NCBI GenBank assembly: GCA_945877995.1
Contig: CAMDXD010000281.1
Location: forward strand, 1 to 5,670
Reading direction: 5' to 3'
From: Bordetella parapertussis
Lineage (GTDB): Bacteria; Pseudomonadota; Gammaproteobacteria; Burkholderiales; CAIKXV01
DNA: 5,670 nucleotides
Numbering within the stretch: position 1 is the first letter of the stretch; each line of letters begins with the position of its first letter. A model generated the notes under the pieces. The model was not told where the DNA came from. It saw only the letters and a list, made by a program, of their open reading frames with translations, and made no database searches. The position numbers were made by a program, and so were the translations under genes. Shown in pieces: positions 1-5,670 of the stretch.

Positions 1-1692
1 GGCCAGATACCCGAACGTGATGGAAGGGCCGAGCATGGCGCCGGCACCCGGGTACATCCCTCCCATGACGCTGCGCGCAACCGTACCGATGGCGTACAGG
101 CCAGGAACAACAGATCCGTCGCCCCTCAACACTCGGGAACGCGGATCGACGCGTAAGCCCGCGAGGGTCGCGATGTCACCGGGAATCATCCGGATCGCGT
201 AGAACGGTCCGATATCGAGAGGCGCAAGACAGGGATTCGGGCTTTGCTGCGGGTCCCCGGCTGCCTGTTCGTAGAGCGTTGCTCCCTTGCCGAATTCCGG
301 ATCGATGCCACGACGAGCGTTCGAATTGAACGTGTCGATCGTCTCGACCAATGTCGCGGGAGGCGCCCCGATGCGATCCGCCAGTTCGCGTACCGTGCGG
401 CCCTTGAGCAGGTAGCCTGATCGCAGGAACGGCGAGATGCGGCCTGGAAACGCGGGCACCCGGCCAAGACCGTACTTGCGAAGATGGCGATGGCTCGTGA
501 CGATAAACGCCTCGGTTACCGGCTGGCCGGCGCAGTCCGTCAACATGGCCTGAACGAAGTCGTGATAGTTGAGCGATTCGTTGGCGAATCGTTTTCCCGC
601 CTTGTTCACCACGATGACCCCGGGTTTGGCTCGGTCGCCAAAATGCGAGAACGCGCGTACCGACGCATTGGCGGCCGCAAGCAACGAGACGGGGGCCCAG
701 GCACCGGGCTGGGCGACCTGCCGGTCGATGACCCCGCCGCAACGCTCGCCCAGGAGCAGGCCGGATCCGTCGCTGCTGGCAGGCACATTCGAATGGTGGG
801 CCTGGCCGGCTTCGACATGCGGGAAGTATTTCGCGCGCATCGCCACACTGCCGGAGAAGCTGCCGTTGGCGAGAATGGCGGCGCGACGGAAGCGCACCCT
901 GCGTTCTGAATCCTCGACGCGCACGGCGGCTTCGGACACCCGGCCGTCAGTGAACTGTAACTCCGTGACTCGTGCGTTGCGCCAGATCAGAACCTTGCGA
1001 TCCAGCAGCGTCTTGAAAAGGCGACCCATCAAGGCGCTGCCCATCACCATGCGCGTGCCGCGCGGATATCCGCGTAGGCGATCGGACGCGTGGCGCAGCA
1101 ACATTCGGGCGACGTGAGTTGCGGAGCTCAGCGATCGAGTGACATTGAGCAAGTGGGGCAGGTCGTCTCGTCCGATCGACATGCCGCCCAGTATCGTGCC
1201 GATCGCCAGAGGAGGTCTCACCGTGCTGAAGTGGGGCCCGAGGGTGCGCCCATCGAATGGAACGGCGCCAAGCGTGCGCAAGCCGCGAGTCGAGCCGCGG
1301 TGATCGCTGAAATAGTCGACGACGTAGGGCAGCAGTTCGTACTCAACCAGACTGTGGTCCTCGAGAAATGCGAGGGCTTCGGCCGCATGGTGCACAAACG
1401 TCTCGGCGCGCGGCCGGTCGAGCCACGGCCCCAGTGTCTGTTCCAGATAGTCCATCGCGCTCGTCGCAGTATCACTCGACGTGGCACCACTGGATGTGCC
1501 CTGGGACTGTCGGTTTCGCGGAATCCAGACCTCGCCTCCTGAGACCGCGCTGGCGCCGCCGATCGTCGAAGCCTGTTCACAGACGAGCACATTGAGTCCC
1601 AGCACCGACGCCGTCAACGCAGCAGACAGCCCCGCGGCACCGGATCCGATGATCAACACGTCACATTCAACGATGTCGGCGCTGACGATCAT
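1..1692 (-). CDS. FAD-dependent oxidoreductase, 3-ketosteroid dehydrogenase-like (3' end beyond window)
   Basis: A flavoprotein of the FAD_binding_2 (fumarate reductase/3-ketosteroid dehydrogenase) superfamily, expected to be cytoplasmic or membrane-associated and to dehydrogenate a ring ketone or related substrate. The ATG at 1692 opens 564 codons with no stop before the left edge. An N-terminal Rossmann dinucleotide motif IIGSGAAG (residues 14-21) is followed by the ribose-binding acidic residue E39 and by IGGASAVSGGEVWIP (44-58), the family's GG...SGG.xWxP signature. A catalytic/cap region follows, with DYFSDHRGS at 126-134. RFANES (368-373) and Y376 match the RFxNExxxY motif. The C-terminal FAD/active-site motif MYPGAGAMLGP (546-556) has Y547 and G551 where KstD enzymes carry their catalytic Tyr and backbone Gly. 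TFGYLA at the edge suggests only a short C-terminal tail is missing. The start overlaps the upstream EthD gene's stop (ATGA), with only a weak Shine-Dalgarno, so translation is probably coupled. The family is well supported; steroid as the actual substrate is inference. Confidence 0.9.
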   Translation of the reverse strand, partial: MIVSADIVECDVLIIGSGAAGLSAALTASVLGLNVLVCEQASTIGGASAVSGGEVWIPRNRQSQGTSSGATSSDTATSAMDYLEQTLGPWLDRPRAETFVHHAAEALAFLEDHSLVEYELLPYVVDYFSDHRGSTRGLRTLGAVPFDGRTLGPHFSTVRPPLAIGTILGGMSIGRDDLPHLLNVTRSLSSATHVARMLLRHASDRLRGYPRGTRMVMGSALMGRLFKTLLDRKVLIWRNARVTELQFTDGRVSEAAVRVEDSERRVRFRRAAILANGSFSGSVAMRAKYFPHVEAGQAHHSNVPASSDGSGLLLGERCGGVIDRQVAQPGAWAPVSLLAAANASVRAFSHFGDRAKPGVIVVNKAGKRFANESLNYHDFVQAMLTDCAGQPVTEAFIVTSHRHLRKYGLGRVPAFPGRISPFLRSGYLLKGRTVRELADRIGAPPATLVETIDTFNSNARRGIDPEFGKGATLYEQAAGDPQQSPNPCLAPLDIGPFYAIRMIPGDIATLAGLRVDPRSRVLRGDGSVVPGLYAIGTVARSVMGGMYPGAGAMLGPSITFGYLA

Positions 1693-2060
1693 GCCGGCCC
1701 GGGCACCTGCGCGGCCACGACAGGATGCGGAGGCGGAATGTCATGCTCTGTGACGATCAGGCGCTGGAACCGGCTGGTGTTGGCGAGCGTGTCGGCACGC
1801 GTCGTGCTCGGAGCTCCATACACGGCGTTGAATGCCGATGCGTCCCTGAACCACTGTTCCGCGACGCCGTCCCATTCCGGCTCGCTGGACGGCTTGCCCG
1901 AGAGATCATCTTCGTTCGCCCGAATGTTGACGACATACCGGAGCAGATGGGGCGCCTGTGCCCGCGCAACGTCGTGACAGTGTCGTGTCAGCCACCACTG
2001 TCGGAACTCGTCGAGTGACAGATTCTGCGCACGTTTGAGGAACCACATCACCTTGATCAC
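1689..2060 (-). CDS. EthD domain-containing protein
   Basis: A 123-residue protein of the EthD family, which has a dimeric alpha-beta barrel (ferredoxin-like) fold. EthD proteins are small accessory or catalytic proteins in degradation and polyketide-type pathways, including decarboxylases, dehydratases and the EthD of ether degradation; the reaction here is not determinable. Seen in the sequence: an opening beta strand IKVMWFLKR (2-10), helix LSLDEFRQWWLTRH (14-27) with the family's eeF..wW...H pattern, the strand LLRYVVN (39-45), and the signature WDGVAEQWFRD (63-73) followed by a closing helix and the strand RLIVTEHD (100-107). The start is a GTG whose bases overlap the transporter's stop as GTGA, with a strong GGAGG six bases upstream. 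An in-frame ATG at codon 5 would lose the first strand and lacks that spacing. The stop overlaps the flavoprotein start. Position between transporter and oxidoreductase implies the same pathway. The C-terminal proline-rich tail (109-122) lies beyond the domain. Confidence 0.88.
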   Translation of the reverse strand: MIKVMWFLKRAQNLSLDEFRQWWLTRHCHDVARAQAPHLLRYVVNIRANEDDLSGKPSSEPEWDGVAEQWFRDASAFNAVYGAPSTTRADTLANTSRFQRLIVTEHDIPPPHPVVAAQVPGPA

Positions 2061-3412
2061 GTCATGCCTCCAGTCAGTGGGGTCGCCGGTGTCGCGCCGG
2101 AGGCTCTGGCGGCGCGTTGCTCGAGCCTCCGGCGAATGATGCGATGTCGCTCCTCGGATAACGGGAAGCGCATCGCGAGGGCGGCAGCAGCCACGAGCAG
2201 TAACGCTGGCAGGTAGCCGTTGGCAGCCTTCAAGCCGAATATGCCGAGCGCGTCGTTGGTGGGCGCGGAGGGCACGTAACCCGCAGCGCCGGCGACGAAC
2301 AGCCCAATGACCGGTCCCAACGCGTACGCGAGTTTCCTGAAAACCATCCACGCTGAGGTGAACTGCCCGGCGCGGTTGCTGCCAGTCTTCAGCGTGTCGT
2401 AATCGACGATGTCGCCGATCATCGCGTACATCGCGACATCCCGGCCGACCGACAGGATGTAGTAAACCGTCAGGAAGCCTACATACAATGGCAGCGCGAG
2501 CGGGCCGGGGGTGATCCAGAGGACTGCAACCCCATGGACGGCGCCGAGCAGCAGGCAGGCGAGCAGCAAGGCTCGCTTCGACGTACGCGCGACGACGACC
2601 TGCCAGAGCTTCAGGGACACCATGGACACGGCCAGAGCAGTGACGAAGATAAGCGTGAACGACGCGCCGATCCCGAGATAGGTGTCGAAGAAGATAAAGG
2701 CCATGGCGCCGAAGATACCCATGGCGAGATCGGACAAGGCTGACATGCCGAGGAACAACAGCAGGGGCCCATTGCCTCGAACAGCACGCAAACTCTCGCG
2801 CAGGCTCGCGCCCTGCACGGGCGCCAATGAAGCGCCCGAAGGCGTTGCTGTCACGGCGTAAGCGATCATGGCGGGATAGAGAAACACCATGAGCCACGCG
2901 GTCAAGCCGATGACTTCGAAATTCATGTCCGTCGACGGCAGAAACGGCAGCATCGGAAGCAGCGCGACGACGAGCAGTCCGGCATTGGAGAACAGCTGCC
3001 GAGACACCGCCAATTTCGACCTGTCGCGATAGCGCGTTGCGAGTTCCGTTCCCCAGGCCGTGTAGGGAATGTCGAACATTGCCCAACCGAGGAAGTAGAA
3101 GAAGTAGCCGATCGCGAACAGCCAGAGGGATGGCTGTGAGCCCGGCACATATAGGACGAAGCAGGCGGGCACGAAAACGAAGATGCTCGCGACGATCCAG
3201 GGCTTGCGCGGTCCCCAGCGCGAGCGGGTACGATCGGAGAGGTAGCCGACGATCAGATCCATCGCCGCGTCCGACAGCCGCAGAATCAACATGATGAGCG
3301 AGATCGCAGTCAGCGAGAAGCCGAACTGCTTGGCGTACAGAGCCGGCAGGATGGTTAGCCCCGGCGCCTTGAACATTTCGAATGGGGCCGATGCTGCGCC
3401 GTACGCAGCCAC
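2057..3412 (-). CDS. MFS transporter, GPH/MelB-type (MFS_2) cation:substrate symporter
   Basis: An inner-membrane secondary transporter of the glycoside-pentoside-hexuronide:cation symporter family (MFS_2). From the GTG at 3412 it has 451 residues, normal for the family, with about 12 hydrophobic segments (approximately 7-27, 34-57, 72-90, 96-115, 139-160, 167-188, 216-240, 249-270, 280-301, 306-325, 353-377, 399-415). The family loop RLSDAAMDLIVGYLSDRT is at 45-62, followed by RSRWGPRKPW. D48 and D52 align with the MelB cation-site Asp55 and Asp59. D114 in MFDIPYTAW aligns with MelB Asp124. GDIVDYDTLK (333-342) matches MelB's ADIVDYGEYK, placing K342 at Lys377. These conserved charges support Na+ or H+ symport; the substrate is unknown and need not be a sugar. 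The start is uncertain: GTG 3412 has GAGG six bases upstream, while a GTG at 3517 would add 35 residues but lacks a ribosome site. It is the first gene of the leftward operon. Confidence 0.9.
   Translation of the reverse strand: MAAYGAASAPFEMFKAPGLTILPALYAKQFGFSLTAISLIMLILRLSDAAMDLIVGYLSDRTRSRWGPRKPWIVASIFVFVPACFVLYVPGSQPSLWLFAIGYFFYFLGWAMFDIPYTAWGTELATRYRDRSKLAVSRQLFSNAGLLVVALLPMLPFLPSTDMNFEVIGLTAWLMVFLYPAMIAYAVTATPSGASLAPVQGASLRESLRAVRGNGPLLLFLGMSALSDLAMGIFGAMAFIFFDTYLGIGASFTLIFVTALAVSMVSLKLWQVVVARTSKRALLLACLLLGAVHGVAVLWITPGPLALPLYVGFLTVYYILSVGRDVAMYAMIGDIVDYDTLKTGSNRAGQFTSAWMVFRKLAYALGPVIGLFVAGAAGYVPSAPTNDALGIFGLKAANGYLPALLLVAAAALAMRFPLSEERHRIIRRRLEQRAARASGATPATPLTGGMT
2067..2071 (-). promoter_or_regulatory. 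Shine-Dalgarno of the EthD gene
   Basis: The minus strand reads GGAGG here, six bases before the GTG at 2060. It sits inside the last codons of the transporter gene. This near-perfect site at ideal spacing is the main reason for choosing the GTG that overlaps the transporter stop, rather than the in-frame ATG four codons later. Confidence 0.75.
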
Positions 3413-3415
3413 GCT

Positions 3416-3422
3416 CCCCCTC
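3416..3422 (-). promoter_or_regulatory. Candidate Shine-Dalgarno for the transporter (GTG 3412)
   Basis: The minus strand reads GAGGGGG, with the GAGG part six bases before the GTG at 3412. It favours this internal GTG over the GTG at 3517, which has no purine-rich element upstream. A second purine run, GGAGGG, lies further upstream, seven bases before an in-frame CTG at 3460, so the real start is not settled. Confidence 0.45.
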
Positions 3423-3511
3423 GATAACGGATTGCCTGTGATGGCGTGAGCGTTTGGCAGGTTCGTGCCCTCCAGGTTGCAGTAGATATCGTGCCGTGGT
3501 GCCCACGCCGC

Positions 3512-3541
3512 TTGCACTGTTCAGCATACTCAGGATATACA
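3512..3541 (+). promoter_or_regulatory. Weak candidate promoter for the rightward M81 operon
   Basis: On the plus strand TTGCAC (3512-3517; three of six) and TATACA (3536-3541; four of six) lie 18 bases apart. The -10 overlaps the -10 of the leftward promoter, so the two would compete if both are used. The match is poor. It is listed because a rightward promoter must lie upstream of 3622 and this is the only AT-rich stretch there. Confidence 0.22.
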
Positions 3542-3560
3542 CGTAGTACACAAATGCCAA
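3532..3560 (-). promoter_or_regulatory. Candidate sigma70-type promoter of the leftward operon
   Basis: On the minus strand TTGGCA (3555-3560; five of six bases match the -35 consensus) and TATCCT (3532-3537; four of six match the -10 consensus) are separated by exactly 17 bases. The element lies in the relatively AT-rich part of the divergent intergenic region. A start site near 3525 would give the transporter mRNA a leader of roughly 110 bases if translation begins at 3412, but only about 8 bases if it begins at 3517. Confidence 0.5.
3544..3553. promoter_or_regulatory. Possible operator (GntR/FadR-like TNGTNNACNA palindrome)
   Basis: The bases TAGTACACAA fit the partial palindrome TNGTNNACNA, the core shape of sites bound by FadR-subfamily GntR regulators such as UxuR/ExuR. 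It lies in the spacer between the -35 and -10 of the leftward promoter and just downstream of the weak rightward -10, where a bound repressor could block both directions. A TACAC direct repeat with 9-base period (3538-3542 and 3547-3551) overlaps it. One short degenerate match is weak evidence, and no regulator gene is in the window. Confidence 0.25.
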
Positions 3561-3606
3561 TGTCAGAGTCTGGCCCGGGTGCCGGCGGCAGCGTAGGCTG
3601 TCGCGA

Positions 3607-3613
3607 AAGGGAG
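3607..3613 (+). promoter_or_regulatory. Shine-Dalgarno of the M81 gene
   Basis: AAGGGAG lies eight bases before the ATG at 3622. It supports this ATG as the start, which also places the family's N-terminal motif right at the beginning of the protein, as is usual for M81 members. Confidence 0.65.
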
Positions 3614-3621
3614 TTGCCGCG

Positions 3622-5106
3622 ATGCGCGCGTTCTTGGGCGGGCTGTTTCAGGAAACCAACGATTTCTCCCCGGTACCGACCGGATCGGCCAGCTTTGACG
3701 AATTGGCATGGATACCGGTGAGTGACGCCGAACCGCCGGCGAACATCGACCTGCTCGGTTATCGCGGCGCCTACGATCAGGCGGTGCGGCGCGGACTCAC
3801 TGTCGTGCCCGGACCCTACCGCTGCGCGATTCCAGCAGCACGGGCGGGGCTGCCAACCTGGGACTCACTGAAATCCGAGATGCTGGGAAGCGTTCGGGCG
3901 GCCATGCCACTCGATCTGGTGTACCTCTTTCTGCACGGAGCCATGGCCGCCGAGGACACCGATGACTGCGAGGGCGAGCTGCTGGCGGCCGTGCGAACCA
4001 TCGTGGGCCCGGACGTGCCGATCGGTGTCGTTTGCGATCTGCACGGCAACGTCACGGCGAAGATGGTGATGTCCGCGGACTTCGTCGTGGCGTGCAAGGA
4101 GTACCCGCACACAGACTTTCCGGAGGAGTCGGCGCGTGTGGTGGACCTGCTGATCGAGCAGGCGCAGGGCCGGGTGAGGCCCTTCAGTGTCGCGGTGAGC
4201 CTGCCGCTGCTGACCGTGGCGCCGACCACGTTCGGACCCGTCCAGGGTTTCGTCGCTCGCATGCGCGCGCTCGAACGTGAAAAGCAGGTTCTGTCGGTTT
4301 CCGCATTTCATGGCTTCTTCGGTGCCGACCATCCGCAGGCGGGTGCTTGCATCATCGTCACGACGAACAACGAGCCAGCTCTCGCACAGCGGTACGCGGA
4401 GCAAGTGGCCCGTGACTTTGCGCAGTCTGTGCGGTCGATTGGCAACCTCGGTGTCGGCCTCACCGAGGCGATAGAGACCGCGCTTGCGGAGCCCAGGCCA
4501 GTAGTGATCGCTGATCGCTCCGACAATACTGGCGGCGGTGCAGGCGGAGACTCTACTGTGCTGCTCGCAGAAATGCTCCGGCGCGGAGTAGGGGACGCGA
4601 CGCTCGGCATGATCTGGGATCCAGTCGCCGCAGATTTCTGCGCGCTGGCCGGCGAGGGTGCGCGCCTGCGGCTACGCCTCGGCGGAAAGGTGGGACCGCT
4701 GTCTGGCACGCCGCTGGACGTGCAAGCGCACGTACTGAGGGTCGGACAGGACCTCAAGCAAGCGTTTTTCGGGCGAGGCGAGCCGAACCTGTCGATGGGT
4801 CGCTCGGCGGCAATCCGTATCGACGGGATCGATGTGGTTGTTTCCTCGGTGCGGCAGCAGGTGTTCAGCCGCCACGTCTTCGAGAGTCACGGGATCGACC
4901 TGGCCCGATGCAAGATCATCGTGGTCAAGTCCACGCAGCATTTCTACGACGCCTTCGCGCCGCTCGGCAGGGTTGTGTACTGCGATCTGCCCGGAACTTG
5001 CGCGATGGATTTCTCGACCCTTCCGTACCGCCGACTTTCACGGCCGATTTGGCCGCTCGATCAGATTGTTCCCGAGCCGCGATTGTTGGCCACTCGTGGG
5101 CGTTGA
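3622..5106 (+). CDS. M81 family metallopeptidase / MlrC-like metallohydrolase
   Basis: A 494-residue protein with both halves of the MlrC family (MlrC N-terminal domain, about 1-285; MlrC C-terminal domain, about 295-475). It is a predicted zinc-dependent hydrolase without a signal peptide, so cytoplasmic. The founding member, MlrC, hydrolyses linearised microcystin products; most relatives have unknown substrates, probably small amides or peptides. Seen: the N-terminal strand and motif GLFQETNDFSP (7-17, with ETN at 11-13), LHGAM (104-108), CDLHGN (138-143) whose D139 and H141 are expected metal ligands, and YPHTD (161-165, H163). ADRSDNTGGGAGGDST (297-312) opens the C-terminal domain, and KSTQHFYDAF (436-445) and RLSRPIWPLD (471-480) match conserved C-terminal motifs. 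Length and ends look complete. It is first in a rightward operon with an FAD oxidoreductase 4 bases downstream and diverges from the transporter operon. Family assignment is firm; microcystin as substrate is not implied. Confidence 0.92.
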   Translation: MRAFLGGLFQETNDFSPVPTGSASFDELAWIPVSDAEPPANIDLLGYRGAYDQAVRRGLTVVPGPYRCAIPAARAGLPTWDSLKSEMLGSVRAAMPLDLVYLFLHGAMAAEDTDDCEGELLAAVRTIVGPDVPIGVVCDLHGNVTAKMVMSADFVVACKEYPHTDFPEESARVVDLLIEQAQGRVRPFSVAVSLPLLTVAPTTFGPVQGFVARMRALEREKQVLSVSAFHGFFGADHPQAGACIIVTTNNEPALAQRYAEQVARDFAQSVRSIGNLGVGLTEAIETALAEPRPVVIADRSDNTGGGAGGDSTVLLAEMLRRGVGDATLGMIWDPVAADFCALAGEGARLRLRLGGKVGPLSGTPLDVQAHVLRVGQDLKQAFFGRGEPNLSMGRSAAIRIDGIDVVVSSVRQQVFSRHVFESHGIDLARCKIIVVKSTQHFYDAFAPLGRVVYCDLPGTCAMDFSTLPYRRLSRPIWPLDQIVPEPRLLATRGR

Positions 5107-5110
5107 GAGC

Positions 5111-5670
5111 ATGTCCGCCATCATTCGACACCTGCGGGACGCGTTGGGGCATGAGGCAGTTGTCTGCGGTGACGCTCTCGAGGGACGGGCGACGAGTTAC
5201 TGGGATTCATCGCCCATGCAAGCGCTCGCGCTGGTCCTACCCCGTTCAACGGCACAGGTCAGCACGCTCCTGCGTCTGTGTCACGCTGCCCGGCAGTCAG
5301 TGGTGGTGCAAGGTGGATTGACGGGAACGGTGGCCGGCGCAGTGCCCAACTCGAAATCGATTGCTCTTTCGCTCTCCAGAATGAGCGCGATCGAGAGCAT
5401 TGATCCGATCGGCGCCACGTGCATCGTGCAGGCCGGTGCCGTGTTGCAGACGGTGCAGGAGGAGCTGAATCAGCATGACCTGTTGTTACCGCTCGATCTC
5501 GGAGCGCGGGGGTCCTGCACCATCGGCGGCAATGTCGCGACGAATGCTGGCGGCATCAACGTTTTGCGCTACGGCATGATGCGCAACCTGGTCTTGGGAC
5601 TCGAGGTGGTGCTCCCGGATGGCACCGTCGTGTCATCGATGAACTCGATGCTCAAGAATAACGCCGGCTT
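5111..5670 (+). CDS. FAD-binding oxidoreductase, GlcD / D-2-hydroxyglutarate dehydrogenase-like (3' end beyond window)
   Basis: The first 186 codons of a VAO/PCMH-type flavoprotein (FAD_binding_4 domain), a family that oxidises D-2-hydroxyacids such as D-lactate, glycolate and D-2-hydroxyglutarate. Seen: the phosphate-binding loop QGGLTGTVAGAVP (67-79), then ALSLSRMSAIESID (85-98), matching the family's LslsrmnkI..id stretch, and VQAGAVLQTVQEEL (106-119). ARGSCTIGGNVATNAGG (132-148) and RYGMMRNLVLGLEVVLPDGT (153-172) are hallmark FAD-contact motifs, and LKNNAG (181-186) corresponds to the family's KNNTGYDL. Members run about 450-480 residues, so more than half, including the substrate-binding C-terminal domain, lies outside the window. 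The ATG is 4 bases after the M81 stop; the ribosome site is weak (GAG next to the ATG), suggesting translational coupling. Substrate cannot be assigned without the C-terminal half. A cytoplasmic or membrane-peripheral location passing electrons to an acceptor is known for the family. Confidence 0.88.
   Translation, partial: MSAIIRHLRDALGHEAVVCGDALEGRATSYWDSSPMQALALVLPRSTAQVSTLLRLCHAARQSVVVQGGLTGTVAGAVPNSKSIALSLSRMSAIESIDPIGATCIVQAGAVLQTVQEELNQHDLLLPLDLGARGSCTIGGNVATNAGGINVLRYGMMRNLVLGLEVVLPDGTVVSSMNSMLKNNAG

Noticed and set aside
176..1595. Several open frames of 75-188 codons on both strands at 176-742, 484-909, 569-1117, 1090-1542 and 1218-1592.
   Set aside because: All lie inside the KstD-like flavoprotein, whose continuous frame carries clear FAD motifs. 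The alternatives are low-complexity and Arg/Ser/Ala-rich without recognisable domains.
2057..3412. Assignment of the transporter as MlrD/AmpG-type because it lies next to an MlrC-like gene.
   Set aside because: The RLSDAAMD and GDIVDYDTLK motifs place it in the MelB-like GPH family rather than with AmpG/MlrD transporters.
1689..3560. A 623-codon open frame on the minus strand spanning the EthD gene and all of the transporter region.
   Set aside because: Only its last 123 codons (from GTG 2060) encode the EthD domain. Upstream it runs out of frame through the transporter and is Arg/His-rich with no domain, typical of a shadow frame in GC-rich DNA. It also runs through the candidate promoter.
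3570..3592. GC-rich stretch with CCCGGG and GCCGGC that could form a hairpin upstream of the M81 gene.
   Set aside because: Only 3-base stems pair cleanly and there is no T-run, so it is neither a convincing terminator nor a riboswitch.
3816..4757. Minus-strand open frames of 148-179 codons antisense to the M81 gene.
   Set aside because: The plus-strand frame has family motifs along its whole length, while the antisense frames have none and no ribosome sites were noticed.
4908..5321. A 137-codon plus-strand frame crossing the M81/FAD-oxidase junction.
   Set aside because: It overlaps two well-supported genes in another frame and has no recognisable domain; the downstream ATG at 5111 opens the frame with clear FAD-binding motifs.
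5309..5347. Leu at residue 70 in the phosphate-binding loop (QGGLTG rather than QGGNTG) of the FAD oxidoreductase.
   Set aside because: GGLTG also occurs among GlcD-family proteins as far as I recall, and the surrounding loop is intact, so it is not evidence of inactivation.

Overview
The window is GC-rich, densely coded DNA with no RNA genes, mobile elements or CRISPR. It looks like a catabolic locus of a high-GC Gram-negative bacterium. The families present (3-ketosteroid-dehydrogenase-like flavoprotein, EthD-type small protein, GPH/MelB-type symporter, M81/MlrC metallohydrolase, GlcD-type FAD oxidoreductase) are typical of metabolically versatile Pseudomonadota such as sphingomonads or Steroidobacter-like gammaproteobacteria. 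That placement is inference from gene content; nothing in the window fixes the genus.

Layout: two gene groups diverge from a short regulatory region at about 3518-3621. Leftward (minus strand) run three tightly coupled genes: a MelB-type cation symporter (stop at 2057), an EthD-domain protein (1689-2060) and an FAD-dependent oxidoreductase resembling 3-ketosteroid dehydrogenases (start 1692, running off the left edge). Each junction is a 4-base start/stop overlap (GTGA, then ATGA), so the three are almost certainly one translationally coupled operon. Rightward (plus strand) run an M81/MlrC-family metallohydrolase (3622-5106) and, 4 bases after its stop, a GlcD/D-2-hydroxyglutarate-dehydrogenase-like FAD oxidoreductase (from 5111), cut by the right edge.

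The simplest reading is a small catabolic island. A sodium- or proton-driven symporter imports a substrate. A flavin dehydrogenase with a steroid-dehydrogenase-type active site and a small EthD-fold protein transform a ring system. A zinc-type hydrolase and a hydroxyacid-type flavin dehydrogenase act on cleavage products or on a linked moiety. The substrate cannot be read from the sequence. The shared divergent control region, which holds a good minus-strand promoter and a GntR/FadR-like palindrome, suggests both arms may be regulated together. No regulator gene lies in the window.
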